NCBI GenBank assembly: GCA_019359045.1
Contig: JAHHIA010000001.1
Coordinates: 248,001-312,000, forward strand
Length of the DNA: 64,000 nt
Source of the DNA: Scytolyngbya sp. HA4215-MV1
GTDB taxonomy: Bacteria > Cyanobacteriota > Cyanobacteriia > Leptolyngbyales > Leptolyngbyaceae
Direction: 5' to 3'
The notes under the pieces are model-generated. The model made no database searches, had not been told where the DNA came from, and saw nothing but the letters and a program-made list of their open reading frames with translations. Positions 54,664-64,000 of the stretch are shown here, piece by piece; the first letter of the stretch is position 1; the number at the start of each line of letters is the position of its first letter. The translations under genes and the position numbers were made by a program.

Positions 54664-54938
54664 ATTTCTCCAAAAGTCAGGGCTTTTATCAAAAAAATGC
54701 TGATTCTACTGTCGATCGTCCGTTGAACTCTTTAGACTGGACTCAGGATACTTAAATTCCTGAAGGTTTTTGCTGAACCCAACCCAAGTTTTTCAATTAA
54801 GAATTTCCTCAAGTTCATGCCAGGTTTTGCATCGTTCGCTTAGATGGAAGAAGTTGAGACTTCGCCAACTTGTTCAAGCAGGATAATGTCACTGCCTGCC
54901 ACTACCTACTTACATATTGTCAAAGGAAAAACAACACT

Positions 54939-55715
54939 ATGGGATTATTCGATCGTGTTAGCCGGGTAGTCAGAGCCAATGTCAATGACCTGGTGAGTAA
55001 GGCTGAAGATCCAGAGAAAATTCTGGAGCAAGCGGTCACTGATATGACAGAAGATCTGGTACAACTGCGGCAAGCAGTCGCCAGTGCCATTGCCAGCCAA
55101 AAGCGAACCCAGCAGCAATACAATCAGGCTCAAAGTGAAGCCAATAACTGGCATCAGCGTGCTCAGTTAGCCCTGCAAAAGGGTGACGAAGGTCTGGCAC
55201 GAGAAGCGCTCAGTCGCAAAAAAGCACAAACCGATACTGCGAATGCCCTCAAAACTCAACTTGATCAGCAAGCCACTCAGGTTGACACGCTCAAACGCAA
55301 TTTAATTGCCTTGGAAGGCAAGATTTCGGAAGCCAAAACCAAGAAAAACATGCTCAAAGCTCGTGCGGAAGCTGCTAGAGCGAACGAGAACCTACAAGGG
55401 GTTTTGGGCGGCATCAACACAAGTGGCTCCATGGCAGCCTTCGAGCGCATGGAAGAAAAGGTACTTCGGATGGAAGCCAAATCCGAGGCACTCCAGGAAT
55501 TGGCAGGAGCCGATTTGGAAAGCCAGTTTGCTGCTCTGGAATCGGGCAGTGATGTGGACGACGAACTCGCTGCGATGAAAGCACAATTGCTTGGCCCAGC
55601 CACCCCAACCAACCAGGCACAGTTACCGGAAGCACAAGCTACCAATACATCGCCCAAAACAGAAGCCGTGGACGCAGAACTAGAAGAACTGAAGACGCAA
55701 CTGGATCAGTTGTAG
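54939..55715 (+). CDS. vipp1: Vipp1 (IM30), thylakoid membrane maintenance protein
   Basis: The 258-residue protein begins MGLFDRVSRVVRANVNDLVS, KAEDPEKILEQAVTDMTEDL and keeps the PspA core. It then has a linker (PATPTNQAQLPE) and the extra C-terminal helix VDAELEELKTQLDQL that separates Vipp1 from PspA. Vipp1 forms rings and spirals and is needed for thylakoid formation and integrity. ATG 54939 is preferred over a start 23 codons upstream. It is paralogous to the preceding gene. Confidence 0.9.
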   Translation: MGLFDRVSRVVRANVNDLVSKAEDPEKILEQAVTDMTEDLVQLRQAVASAIASQKRTQQQYNQAQSEANNWHQRAQLALQKGDEGLAREALSRKKAQTDTANALKTQLDQQATQVDTLKRNLIALEGKISEAKTKKNMLKARAEAARANENLQGVLGGINTSGSMAAFERMEEKVLRMEAKSEALQELAGADLESQFAALESGSDVDDELAAMKAQLLGPATPTNQAQLPEAQATNTSPKTEAVDAELEELKTQLDQL

Positions 55716-55737
55716 CCTGGAGTGCTACGATCTTTTA

Positions 55738-55760
55738 CCGCAATCGTTCATTGATTGCGG
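55738..55760 (+). terminator. Hairpin after vipp1
   Basis: CCGCAATC pairs with GATTGCGG around a 7-base loop, 22 bases after the vipp1 stop. There is no strong T-run, so it is a weak terminator candidate. Confidence 0.45.
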
Positions 55761-55936
55761 CATAGATTTGTATAACTTGAGGTGGTCAGACGAATGAATT
55801 GTGAGATGGGTGAGCGATCGCATAACCCATCTTTACATGAATGAGTTGCTGCGTAGGGGAGTTTGGCTCAGCTAGCTGCGACCCGAATACGCTATTCTGC
55901 AATTGGGAAAATTGTAGTTCTGGTTGAGGATCTGGA

Positions 55937-56278
55937 ATGAGTCGCGTTATTACCATCACAGATGCAGAATTTGAGACGGAAGTGTTGCAGGCAGACCAAT
56001 CTGTACTGGTCTATTTTTGGGCTTCGTGGTGTGGACCTTGTCGCCTAATGTCCCCCTTGATGGAGGGATTGGCTGCTAAATATGGAGACCGCCTCAAAAT
56101 TGTCAAGATGGAAGTTGACCCAAATCCCCAATCAGTTGCTGCCTACCAGGTAGAAGGCGTTCCAGCGCTGCGGTTATTTCAGCAAGGTTTGGTGGTCGAG
56201 TCGAGTGAGGGGGCAATTAGCAAACAAAAGCTGGAAGATTTGGTAGGAGTGCATTTGTCAGAAGGGGTGAGTAGTTAG
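55937..56278 (+). CDS. Thioredoxin
   Basis: The 113-residue protein has one thioredoxin fold with the active site WASWCGPCRLM at about residues 32-37 and cis-Pro in VEGVPALRLF. It ends with a short non-conserved tail. It is a cytoplasmic dithiol reductase; which thioredoxin type (m, x or other) cannot be fixed by eye. Confidence 0.92.
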   Translation: MSRVITITDAEFETEVLQADQSVLVYFWASWCGPCRLMSPLMEGLAAKYGDRLKIVKMEVDPNPQSVAAYQVEGVPALRLFQQGLVVESSEGAISKQKLEDLVGVHLSEGVSS

Positions 56279-56407
56279 GGGAGCGAATCTAAAGAGTCCG
56301 ATCGCTCACCAGCAGTTAGCGCTAAACTTTATAGATCTCTGGCTCTGGATGATCGACCATTCTCATGGCTCATATTCTTCGCCGCTGACTGACCATCGCT
56401 CAAACCT

Positions 56408-57586
56408 ATGCATTTTGCCGATCGCCTTCAACCCCTGCAAGCCAACGTCTTTGCTGACATGGATCGGGCAAAAGCCAGAGCCAAACAAGCAGGACGCGAT
56501 TTGATCGATTTATCACTAGGGTCTTCAGATTTACCCGCCCAAGTGCCCGTGCTAGACGTGATTTCCAAATCACTCTACGATCCCAGCACCCACGGCTATT
56601 TGCTGTTTCATGGCACTCAAGCATTTCGACGAGCGGCAGCAAGCTGGTACACCCAAAAATATGGCATCACTGTTGACCCGGAAACTGAAGTTCTGCCTCT
56701 GATTGGCTCCCAGGAAGGTACAGCTCATTTACCATTGGCAGTTCTCAATCCGGGCGATTTTGCTTTGCTGCTTGATCCAGGCTATCCTTCCCATATGGGA
56801 GGGGTTTATTTGGCAAGTGGACAAATTCACGCCATGCCGTTACGGGCAGAAAATGACTTTTTGCCTGTGCTTGAGGAAATTCCAGATTCAATATTGGCAA
56901 GATCGCGATTGATGGTGTTGAGTTATCCTCACAATCCCACCACAGCAACCGCGCCTTTAGCATTTTTTCAGAAAGTGGTTGCGTTCTGTCGGCAGCATGA
57001 GTTGGTCTTGGCTCACGATTTTCCCTACGCTGATCTGGTCTTCACCGGTGAGCTACCACCTTCTATTTTGCAAGCTGATCCTGAAAAGCAGGTAACGATC
57101 GAATTTTTTACGATGTCCAAGTCTTACAACATGGGCGGATTTCGAGTAGGATATGCAATCGGTAATGCGGACTTGATTCGGGCACTGCGTCAAATCAAAG
57201 CCTCAATCGACTTTAACCAATACCTCGGCATTTTGAATGGAGCAAGCGCTGCCCTGACAGGCTCCCAAGCAGGTGTCCAAAATACGGTAGAGACGTTTTG
57301 TCAGCGTCGGGATGCGTTCGTTAATGCCTTGCATCAAGTTGGCTGGCAGGTTCCTGTTCCTGCTGCCACGATGTATGTGTGGGCAAAGCTACCGCAACGC
57401 TGGCATGAAAGCTCAATCGATTTCGCGATTCAATTGGTTGAAACAACCGGGGTGGCGGTGGCACCAGGAGCCGGATTTGGCAAAATGGGTGAAGGGTATG
57501 TCCGGTTTGCGCTGGTTCATGAACCATCAATTTTGGAAACAGCCGTGAAGCGAATGGCTGAGTTTCTCGATCGCTCGGACAATTAA
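56408..57586 (+). CDS. PLP-dependent class I/II aminotransferase
   Basis: The 392-residue fold-type I protein shows IDLSLGSSDLPAQVPVLDVI, GSQEGTAHLPLAVLNPGD, SYPHNPTTATAPLAFF, AHDFPYADLVF, the PLP Lys in TMSKSYNMGGFRVGYAIG, and the C-terminal Arg segment EGYVRFALVHEP. It resembles LL-diaminopimelate aminotransferase-like and MalY/AlaA-like enzymes; the substrate is open. The stop codon overlaps the stop of the convergent small gene. Confidence 0.9.
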   Translation: MHFADRLQPLQANVFADMDRAKARAKQAGRDLIDLSLGSSDLPAQVPVLDVISKSLYDPSTHGYLLFHGTQAFRRAAASWYTQKYGITVDPETEVLPLIGSQEGTAHLPLAVLNPGDFALLLDPGYPSHMGGVYLASGQIHAMPLRAENDFLPVLEEIPDSILARSRLMVLSYPHNPTTATAPLAFFQKVVAFCRQHELVLAHDFPYADLVFTGELPPSILQADPEKQVTIEFFTMSKSYNMGGFRVGYAIGNADLIRALRQIKASIDFNQYLGILNGASAALTGSQAGVQNTVETFCQRRDAFVNALHQVGWQVPVPAATMYVWAKLPQRWHESSIDFAIQLVETTGVAVAPGAGFGKMGEGYVRFALVHEPSILETAVKRMAEFLDRSDN

Positions 57587-57810
57587 AAACCCAGTTCGGC
57601 AAACAGTTCTATCGCTGGCAAGCTAAATCCTGGAGGGACTGTTTCCTGGTTCAACCAATCCATTGCTTTCAGTCCGCAATTGGACTGGGGACGATCATAC
57701 GCCCACATCCACGGCTCATCGGGATGGACAACCCTAGCGAACCGACAACCGTCGCTTTCTGGTACCGCCATGAATACTTCATCTGTCCAGATTTGTGGTT
57801 CAACAATCAC
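57583..57810 (-). CDS. Small hypothetical protein
   Basis: The 75-residue frame reads VFMAVPESDGCRFARVVHPD, EPWMWAYDRPQSNCGLKAMD and so on. Its stop overlaps that of the aminotransferase gene. There is no membrane segment. The composition is protein-like (many W, P, aromatic), but I do not recognise a family, so it could be spurious. Confidence 0.45.
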   Translation of the reverse strand: MIVEPQIWTDEVFMAVPESDGCRFARVVHPDEPWMWAYDRPQSNCGLKAMDWLNQETVPPGFSLPAIELFAELGF

Positions 57811-58352
57811 CGGCCATATTCTCTTCTGGCATAAGACTGACCCGACTTTAGCCTAGCATTGTCGTCATTTTTCTGCTTCTGATAGATTTTTTGTCGGAGC
57901 TGTCAAACCCTGTAGAGACTTGGCATTCGGACAATGATTTTCAGGCTAAGCAAGGATTTCGCATCAAATGCCGCGCCCTTACGCCAGATCAACACACATA
58001 GAGTGAGAACTAGTCATTTTTGAGCGGTATGGTGGATAGTTCCTCAGGAGCGATCGATCACTCAGGAAGGTCACTCAAACTTTTACCGAAACTTTGAAGA
58101 AATCCACATTAGCTTTACCTATCCGGTTTTTGGCGTGCCTATATTGAGATCAAGGTAGTGTGAACCAATCCATTGCCTTGGCAAGAAGAGTGTTTTGGGT
58201 GCTTTTGCCTGAGTCGTTCTTTCTAACTCCTAATTCAAACGATCCTGACTTGTAAACTAGCTTGTCAGCCTCACGGCAAAAACTCTTTTTGACCACCCCT
58301 ACCTGGCTGAAGGCTCGGCTAACTCTCTATTTTCCTTGGAAAACCAAACATC
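57811..58352. other. Gap upstream of PEP-CTERM gene
   Basis: About 540 bases without a convincing gene. A short frame at 58262 overlaps the PEP-CTERM gene and is rejected. It presumably carries the promoter of that gene. Confidence 0.5.
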
Positions 58353-59531
58353 ATGCTCAAGACTCTTCAACACCTGGTTATTACCGCTTCAATCTTAGGA
58401 ACAGGGACGATCGTCAGCCTCCCAGCGTTCGCTCTAACCCTCCAAAACCCGAGTGTTTCAGGCACAGCACCTTACCTTACCTATGGTGCGAATGCTGGAC
58501 AGACTTTTTTGGTCAGCAACACCCAAGCCAACTTGCAACAGGCACTCACGGGTAACAGCAGTAACCCCACTGGCAATGTGGAACTGTTTTCCAATAGTGA
58601 GCAATTGAGTAACGCAGCTTTTGCCAATTACAGCGGAGTCACCAATCTGCAAGGCACTTTGGGTGGAAAGAGCATTGTCTTGAGTAGCCTAACCTTTGCG
58701 GATTGGAACATGATGGTCACCAACACGCAGACCCTGGCACAAAAGTGGTTTGATGACCTGATTGCAGCAAACAACCTAACGCCTCTGTTGGGTGCTAACA
58801 GCCCTAGCGACCTTTTGGCTGCTTTTATCGCAGGGGGTGGGCTTCAAAAATTTAGTGACCCCAACATTTCTTATGTGAATCAAGATCCCAATGGCACCAT
58901 TCAGATTGGATTAGCGGGACACTTCAATGCCACACCATTGCTCCAGTTAGCATTGCAACCCACTCAAACCCAATTGCAAAGTGCCTTTAACACGGCACAA
59001 GCGGCGCTGAATCAGATGCAAACTGCCCTGACCACGCTGCAACAAGCCAAAGGAACTGCACAAACTCAACTCACACAATTGAACAATCAATTGCAAGTTG
59101 CTCCAGCTAACCAAAAGATGGTGATTCAGCAACAAATTAATGGCCTCACCATTCAAATTGCAACCCTTAACACCCAAATCACTAACCTGAACAACCAGAT
59201 TGGCACCACATTAACCCAAATAGCAGGGATTTCTGCCAAGCTCAATCCCCTTACCGCCTTAATCAACAATCAAAGTTTGCTGATTCAAGCGAGTGAGTTG
59301 GTCAAGGTTTCCTACAATGGCGGTCCGGCGCAATATTTGTATAGTTTCAATGCCACCCATTCGGGTTTGGTGGGAGATGATGGCTTTTCCCATAACGGCA
59401 ACTACCAGGTTAGTCTGGCAGGGTCACTCCCTCCTAAAGAGACTCCAGAACCTTCAGCTTTGTTGGGTTTGCTAGCAATGGGGGGGATGGCAGCGGCTAA
59501 GCGCAAAATGACGAAATCCACGCTGCCTTAG
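58353..59531 (+). CDS. PEP-CTERM sorted secreted protein (NF038130-like)
   Basis: The 392-residue protein has a signal peptide (about 1-28, ending FALTLQ) and a C-terminal PEP-CTERM tripartite signal: PEPSALLGLL motif, hydrophobic helix and basic AAAKRK end. The N-terminal ~200 residues (ADWNMMVTNTQTLAQKWFDD) resemble a cyanobacterial PEP-CTERM family. Residues ~205-300 are a coiled coil with many QTQLTQLNNQL-type heptads. It is probably processed by an exosortase and exported. Function unknown. Confidence 0.82.
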   Translation: MLKTLQHLVITASILGTGTIVSLPAFALTLQNPSVSGTAPYLTYGANAGQTFLVSNTQANLQQALTGNSSNPTGNVELFSNSEQLSNAAFANYSGVTNLQGTLGGKSIVLSSLTFADWNMMVTNTQTLAQKWFDDLIAANNLTPLLGANSPSDLLAAFIAGGGLQKFSDPNISYVNQDPNGTIQIGLAGHFNATPLLQLALQPTQTQLQSAFNTAQAALNQMQTALTTLQQAKGTAQTQLTQLNNQLQVAPANQKMVIQQQINGLTIQIATLNTQITNLNNQIGTTLTQIAGISAKLNPLTALINNQSLLIQASELVKVSYNGGPAQYLYSFNATHSGLVGDDGFSHNGNYQVSLAGSLPPKETPEPSALLGLLAMGGMAAAKRKMTKSTLP

Positions 59532-59950
59532 ACGACGAGGTCAAGGTGTAACACGGGCTGATTGAAACCGCTTGTCATGCGGGCGGAGGTTCAGACAATT
59601 TGTGACGCAACTAGCGGGCAGGATTATCCAGGATTCTGTCCGCATTTCTTCATTTTATTCTTCTTCACTTTGTTCTATATTTCGCCTTAGGATTTACGAA
59701 TAACATCGTCATTGCTATCCCATTTAGGTCAAGGGGCTTAAGCCCCTCGTTGATTTCAGGCTTTGGAATATCCTAACGAGTATGGCTGTTGCTATACCAT
59801 TTTGAGTTGGGGATTTTGGATAGTGTGTGGGCTTGAATCAGCTTTCCAATGCTCTTTCTGCTACTGCAATTCTTGAAAGCATTGGCATCAAAAGGATTCT
59901 TTCCCAAATTTTCTTCTAACGCCTTTAAATTTGCAGCGCTGTGAGGTTTT
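59532..59950. other. Gap with 16-bp palindrome
   Basis: About 420 bases. A perfect palindrome AGGGGCTTAAGCCCCT lies at 59732-59747 and may be a terminator. Two imperfect copies of a TTGCTATMCCATTT phrase flank it. No gene seen. Confidence 0.5.
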
Positions 59951-60730
59951 ATGGTAGAGGCTCACGATTTTTTAGGATTGTTGCACCCTGCGATCGCGGT
60001 TTTCTTTGTTTTTCCACTGATTGGTATGGTGGTTAATTTTGCTTGGCAGACCCGTCAGCGTCGATTTCAGGCAGCTGAGGGTAACAAGAGTAAAATTCCT
60101 CCTGGCGTGGGTTCTGAGCACTTAAAGCTGGGTCGCTGGCTTTGTGCCTCGGTGGTTGGGATTGCGTTATTAGGGTTAGCTTATGCCATTTTTTCTAAGA
60201 TGCAGGAGCAAAATGTCTTTAGTCAGGCACCGGGGCGAGTGGCATTTGTGGGACTCATGTTTGTGGCGACGATCGCTTCATTGGGACTCCTGTACAACGC
60301 CCAACCCCATCAGCGAATTTGGCGCGGGGTGTTTGCCACGCTGACGGGCATGGGGTTGATTGTGCTGGGCTGTCAACCTGAAGTTTATCGTCGGGGTTTT
60401 GAGTGGTATGTCTCTCACTACTACTACGGGATGGTAGCGGCGCTGTTAATGCTTTTTTCGCAGGCGATCGTCCCCGATATTTACCAGGACAGAACCAACC
60501 GCTGGCGCATTGTTCACACTCTTTTGAATTGCTTTGCCTTATTGTTGTTTATTGGTCAAGGGTTTACGGGCACGCGTGATTTGCTCGAAATTCCCTTGGG
60601 TTGGCAGGAGCCTTACATTCAGCAACTCTATGAAAAACAATGCATGAATCAATCTTGCACAGTTGAACCTGTGAAAAAGCAAGGTTTTCTTCCGGATTCG
60701 CTCGCTATCAAGATGTCCTTGCACTCCTGA
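59951..60730 (+). CDS. DUF4079 family membrane protein
   Basis: The 259-residue protein starts MVEAHDFLGLLHPAIAVFFV and has about five hydrophobic helices, with HLKLGRWLC and a late HTLLNCFALLLFIGQGFTGT, RDLLEIPLGWQEP. This is the pattern of DUF4079, found in cyanobacteria and chloroplasts, with paired histidines that suggest a cytochrome b561-like or haem-binding fold; function unproven. Confidence 0.85.
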   Translation: MVEAHDFLGLLHPAIAVFFVFPLIGMVVNFAWQTRQRRFQAAEGNKSKIPPGVGSEHLKLGRWLCASVVGIALLGLAYAIFSKMQEQNVFSQAPGRVAFVGLMFVATIASLGLLYNAQPHQRIWRGVFATLTGMGLIVLGCQPEVYRRGFEWYVSHYYYGMVAALLMLFSQAIVPDIYQDRTNRWRIVHTLLNCFALLLFIGQGFTGTRDLLEIPLGWQEPYIQQLYEKQCMNQSCTVEPVKKQGFLPDSLAIKMSLHS

Positions 60731-61101
60731 AGATGATTTTTGGGACATCGTGTGAACAAATTTGAAACACTATCTATCTGCAAAGGAGTCATCAAAAACA
60801 GACGCGATTTTTCACTGTAATTGATATTTCGATTCTATGACTACATCATTTAGGTGAAAACATCGCTTGTAGGGTGATTACATCAATCTATCACACGATT
60901 TCTCACACTGATTTCATTAGAACCATTGCATATGGATGATCCTAAATCCCCATTCAAAAGGGGGACTTTAGACGAGGCTTACATCCCCTCTTTTTCTAGC
61001 ACAGCGGCTAGGGGGGATCTCGATCTGTCACATCAGCGGATTCAATGGTTATTACATCGGAAGGAACTTCATTTTACTCCTTTCATTGAGAAGATTAATC
61101 C
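60731..61101. other. Gap with cyanobacterial interspersed C/G-run repeat
   Basis: About 370 bases upstream of rubredoxin. A CCCC/GGGG hairpin phrase (TCCCCATTCAAAAGGGGGAC, then GCTAGGGGGGATCT) is of the type often scattered through cyanobacterial genomes. No gene seen. Confidence 0.45.
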
Positions 61102-61263
61102 ATGAAAAAATATATTTGTACGGTTTGCAATCATGTTTACGACCCTGCCGAAGGAGATCCGGACGCGGGTATTGCACCGGGCAAGTCCTTTGATTCACTG
61201 CCCGATCCTTGGGTGTGCCCGGATTGTGGTGCAACGAAAGCTGACTTTGAGCCAGCGGACTAA
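61102..61263 (+). CDS. Rubredoxin
   Basis: The 53-residue protein has the two iron-binding CxxC pairs: [18 protein letters not shown] and [18 protein letters not shown]. This is a classic single-iron rubredoxin electron carrier. It lacks the membrane helix of the PSI assembly rubredoxin RubA, so it is a soluble form acting in the cytoplasm. The open frame is complete with its own ATG. Confidence 0.96.
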   Translation: MKKYICTVCNHVYDPAEGDPDAGIAPGKSFDSLPDPWVCPDCGATKADFEPAD

Positions 61264-61711
61264 GTAGCTGGGCTAAATTAAATTGAAGATGTTTTTGGGA
61301 GTGGAGGGGGTAAACGCTCCCAAACCCCTTTCTTACAATTAATTAGGGCTACCTACTTAGCGTGATGTTTGAAAAGTTGATTTTTTGTGTCTTTTAGAAG
61401 CAAAGGATAAACTTTTCAAACACTTTTTTAGAAACCTTCCAGATTATCAATTGAATCAGCGTAAAGATTTGATTGATGCATCGAAGACTTTGCTGAAAAG
61501 AATGAATTTTGAGTGTAATTTGTGGAGCGATCTCAGTCTTTAAAATTTTCGCTAAGCCTTTCTCTATAGGGGATGGCGAAATTTAGAACTCTCGATAATG
61601 CTAGTTTTGAGCACTTATAAATTCGTTCCAAAAATTCCTGCAAAATTTGTCCTGACATTCCCCAAAAAGCCCTGTACTGAACTAGAGACTTTCTAGCTGG
61701 AGAAGTGGTGA
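61264..61711. other. Gap upstream of transglycosylase gene
   Basis: About 450 bases, AT-rich. A minus-strand open frame at 61533-61826 overlaps the next gene and has no supporting features, so it is not called. Nothing else recognised. Confidence 0.45.
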
Positions 61712-62959
61712 ATGTTAGAACTGATGTCGGTGGCGCATGTTGATCGAACGAATCAGCCAAGCAACAATACCAAAATCGCCCCACCCCAAGTCGAGCAAAT
61801 TGTTGCAGAGTCTTCCCCGGTTGCATCCCCCACTCCCCCCATTGCCCCTCCAGAAACCGTTTCTTTTTGGACCGAAAACTCAGGTGATCCTACCCCTCAG
61901 GTCAATTCTGACAGCCAGCCAGTGGGTCAGCCAGCCAGTGATCAGCCATCTGTTTCTGAACAGGCTATTGAGAACTCATTGGCTACCAAACCCTCAACGA
62001 CCAAGCCTGTTTCACCCTTAAAAACAACCCCAAAAACCTCTGCAATTGCTACTCAGGTTTCTCCAGAAAGCGATGCGATTACCATTCCCGTGCCCCCACC
62101 TGACAACCAGCTTGTACAGACTCTCCCCGTCCAATCGGCATCCACGATCGCCCCATCGGTCGCAAACGGAGGACAAACTGAGCAAGACGATCGGGCTACT
62201 GAAATTGCAGTGCGTAAACGCGATTTAGAACGGAAGCTGGCTGAAATTGTGGCACGTGACCGACAACAGCAAGCTGCGACGATTCAAAAAAAACTTACCG
62301 TCTCTGCGCTCAAGTTTGCCGAATCGGGACAGTTTCAGCGAGCCAAGGCAATTGCTCGCGATACCAACCTGAAACCCGCTACCCAAGCAACTCTGCTTGC
62401 CAAAATTAATGGATTGGAGCGTCAACAGGTTGCAGCTGCTGGAACTTCAGGTACGGTGACGCCCCTCAGTATCAATTCGCTAAATACGCTGCCTTACGAT
62501 GTCGAAGTGTTGGCAATCTTACGGGCGATCGTCGTACGAGAAAGTAGCGGTAACTATCGTGCAGTCAATCCTCATTCGGGCGCTTTAGGGCTGGCGCAAA
62601 TTATGCCTGCCAATCTGCGTTCCTGGAGCCGTGAAGCACTGGGGCGAGAGGTCTCCCGTTCCGAGTTCCTGAACAGTCCTATGCTTCAGATCCAGATCAT
62701 TGCTTTTCGCCTCAACAAGTACTGGCAATCTGCCCTGGCATCTAGCGATGGCAATGAAGCGATCGCCGTTCGCAAGGTTGCGAGTCTTTGGTATAGCGGC
62801 AAAGCAAACTTGTTCAATTCCTATACTCCGCAGTTTTACCGGGGCTATCGCTATCCCTCGATCGCAGAATACACCTTGAAAGTATTAGAGCGGTATCTAC
62901 AAGAAAAGCAGAGCATTGTAGCAGCGAATTATGGCAATGAGACGGGAGGACAGTGGTAA
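61712..62959 (+). CDS. Lytic transglycosylase-like SLT-domain protein
   Basis: The 415-residue protein has a Pro/Thr/Ser-rich N-terminal half (to ~145), a coiled region (~155-240) and a C-terminal SLT domain (about 265-400). The catalytic Glu is in VVRESSGNYRAVNPHSGA, followed by LGLAQIMPANLR. SLT enzymes cleave peptidoglycan glycan strands. No signal peptide is visible with ATG 61712, so a start further upstream or non-classical export is possible; this is odd for a wall enzyme. Confidence 0.85.
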   Translation: MLELMSVAHVDRTNQPSNNTKIAPPQVEQIVAESSPVASPTPPIAPPETVSFWTENSGDPTPQVNSDSQPVGQPASDQPSVSEQAIENSLATKPSTTKPVSPLKTTPKTSAIATQVSPESDAITIPVPPPDNQLVQTLPVQSASTIAPSVANGGQTEQDDRATEIAVRKRDLERKLAEIVARDRQQQAATIQKKLTVSALKFAESGQFQRAKAIARDTNLKPATQATLLAKINGLERQQVAAAGTSGTVTPLSINSLNTLPYDVEVLAILRAIVVRESSGNYRAVNPHSGALGLAQIMPANLRSWSREALGREVSRSEFLNSPMLQIQIIAFRLNKYWQSALASSDGNEAIAVRKVASLWYSGKANLFNSYTPQFYRGYRYPSIAEYTLKVLERYLQEKQSIVAANYGNETGGQW

Positions 62960-63006
62960 GTCAGTAAGTGGGTGGTTCAGGAAGTAGGGGCAAAAATTCT
63001 GGTTAA

Positions 63007-64000
63007 TCAAAAAGGGCGTAAACGAATGGAGAAGACAATGCCGTTGTCTTGTAGGGTATCGCCTTGATCTTTGATTTTGTTGAGTGGAATGCCCCAGTCC
63101 AATTGAGCAGAGAAGTAAGGAGTAATATCCCAGTGCAGCCCTAACCCAAGACTGAGTAAGGTTGTGGGGTTAGGGAGACTCAGGCTTTTATCATTATTCC
63201 AAACGGTGCCAATGTCAAAAAAAGGTGCAAGTTGCAGCACTCCTAGCCGATCGTCTCGCATGATGGGCACCCGCAATTCTAGGGAGCCGACGATGCCATT
63301 GTCGGCAACGCGCTGATTTTGACGATAGCCGCGGACTGTATCGATGCCGCCGACGCTAAATTGCTCTAAGGGAAGCAGCGAATCTCCCGTCAGTTGAGTA
63401 GTGACGCGGGCGATTCCAATCACATCGCCCAAAGCCTGCACCCATTGAAACTGACCCACCCAACTGAAAAAACGTCCGTCAGGGGCGTCGTCGTTGATAG
63501 TTGCACCGAAGGCATCCAATCCCAGGCTAAACTGAGATCGAGCGGCTAGGACTCGACGGGGAGTACGATCAATCCAATCTTGACTGAACCGCAACACCGA
63601 TACCTTAGACTCACCATCCTGGGGACCCAGCGAGAACGAAAACGGAATATCGTCAAACAAAAACGTGCGACTGCGCCGGAAATCTAAAGAGAGGTCTAAA
63701 GCAAACTCATTCGTGGGCGTGCGATGCAGAGGCTGACGAAAGTCTACAGAAAAAGCACGAGTTTTGCCGCGAATATCTAAAACTGAGAAAGGATCTTCAA
63801 TAATCTTGCTTTTGCTGTCTTGATAGCGCAAGGTGAGTGTACCGTCCCGTGCGTTGAGTGGCACCGCGTAGCGAAAGTCGTAGCTATCCACCCCTTCCGT
63901 AAAGCCAATTTCGGCACTGAAGCGATCGCCCAATCCCAGCAAATTGGTATACTCCACAGTGCCAGATTCACGTACCGATCCCACACTGGGCGCATCTTCG
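63007..64000 (-). CDS. TpsB/ShlB-FhaC family outer-membrane transporter, C-terminal part
   Basis: The frame is open to the right edge, so only the last ~330 residues are present. The sequence is beta-barrel: VEYTNLLGLGDRFSAEIGF, repeating amphipathic strands, the FSVGGIDTVRGYRQNQRVAD segment (the VRGY/F motif of loop L6 in Omp85/TpsB proteins), and a terminal Phe. It would secrete a TpsA partner or serve surface assembly. The POTRA domains and signal lie outside the window. Cyanobacterial homologues are often annotated ShlB/FhaC/HecB. Confidence 0.9.
   Translation of the reverse strand, partial: EDAPSVGSVRESGTVEYTNLLGLGDRFSAEIGFTEGVDSYDFRYAVPLNARDGTLTLRYQDSKSKIIEDPFSVLDIRGKTRAFSVDFRQPLHRTPTNEFALDLSLDFRRSRTFLFDDIPFSFSLGPQDGESKVSVLRFSQDWIDRTPRRVLAARSQFSLGLDAFGATINDDAPDGRFFSWVGQFQWVQALGDVIGIARVTTQLTGDSLLPLEQFSVGGIDTVRGYRQNQRVADNGIVGSLELRVPIMRDDRLGVLQLAPFFDIGTVWNNDKSLSLPNPTTLLSLGLGLHWDITPYFSAQLDWGIPLNKIKDQGDTLQDNGIVFSIRLRPF

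Noticed and set aside
59700-59810. TTGCTATMCCATTT phrases as regulatory sites
   Set aside because: Similar AAAATGGTAT phrases occur elsewhere in the window (near 21170 and 43035), so they look like dispersed short repeats.
61533-61826. 97-residue minus-strand open frame
   Set aside because: Overlaps the start of the transglycosylase gene and has no recognisable motif.

Overview
The window is chromosomal DNA from a cyanobacterium, most likely a filamentous one. The evidence is photosystem II genes (psbN, psbH, psb34), a PucC/LhaA-type transporter, a Vipp1/PspA pair, DciA, a PEP-CTERM protein, many GCGATCGC (HIP1) octamers, and a gene set for a contractile injection system of the cyanobacterial type. 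The strain cannot be named from the sequence. All function calls below come from reading the translated sequence; no searches were run.

Layout. 1-5.4 kb is housekeeping: the end of a GH38 alpha-mannosidase, psbN/psbH on opposite strands, tatA-pth, two small conserved genes, and a CHASE2-adenylate cyclase on the minus strand. 5.6-6.25 kb holds six tandem copies of a small element. Each copy has an upstream TTCCGGA box and its own Rho-independent terminator, so this looks like a tandem sRNA array resembling NsiR1. 6.9-8.5 kb has two secreted proteins sharing a Tudor/SH3-like module. 8.8-14.8 kb is a scarred accessory region: an IS630 remnant, a GST pseudogene, one intact AraC regulator plus two remnants of AraC 3' ends, and small enzyme genes (MBL/diiron, VOC, GNAT, O-methyltransferase).

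16.65-33.0 kb is a plus-strand extracellular contractile injection system (eCIS) locus. In order it has a DUF4255 tail-terminator protein, sheath, three gp19 tube proteins, two tail-assembly-like proteins, a DUF6760-like protein, a CHASE2 membrane protein, a small helical protein, a fourth gp19 protein, a 1673-residue disordered Ser/Thr/Pro-rich protein, a LysM-type tube/baseplate protein, a VgrG-like spike, and a candidate cargo. A second, 1911-residue cargo candidate lies at 37.2-43.0 kb and shares the same N-terminal leader. No gp25-like, gp6/J-like, PAAR or AAA+ ATPase gene is seen here, so the rest of the machine must be elsewhere.

33-37 kb between the two cargo genes carries an EAL pseudogene, a CheY-like regulator, an ICMT-like methyltransferase, a TPR protein and a YbjQ protein. 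43-64 kb returns to ordinary genes: PEBP lipoprotein, a broken Uma2 gene, metH, tRNA-Phe, psb34, thiG, dciA, a SPOR-domain protein, tandem PspA/Vipp1, thioredoxin, an aminotransferase, a PEP-CTERM protein, DUF4079, rubredoxin, a lytic transglycosylase and the C-terminal part of a TpsB/ShlB outer-membrane transporter that runs off the right edge.
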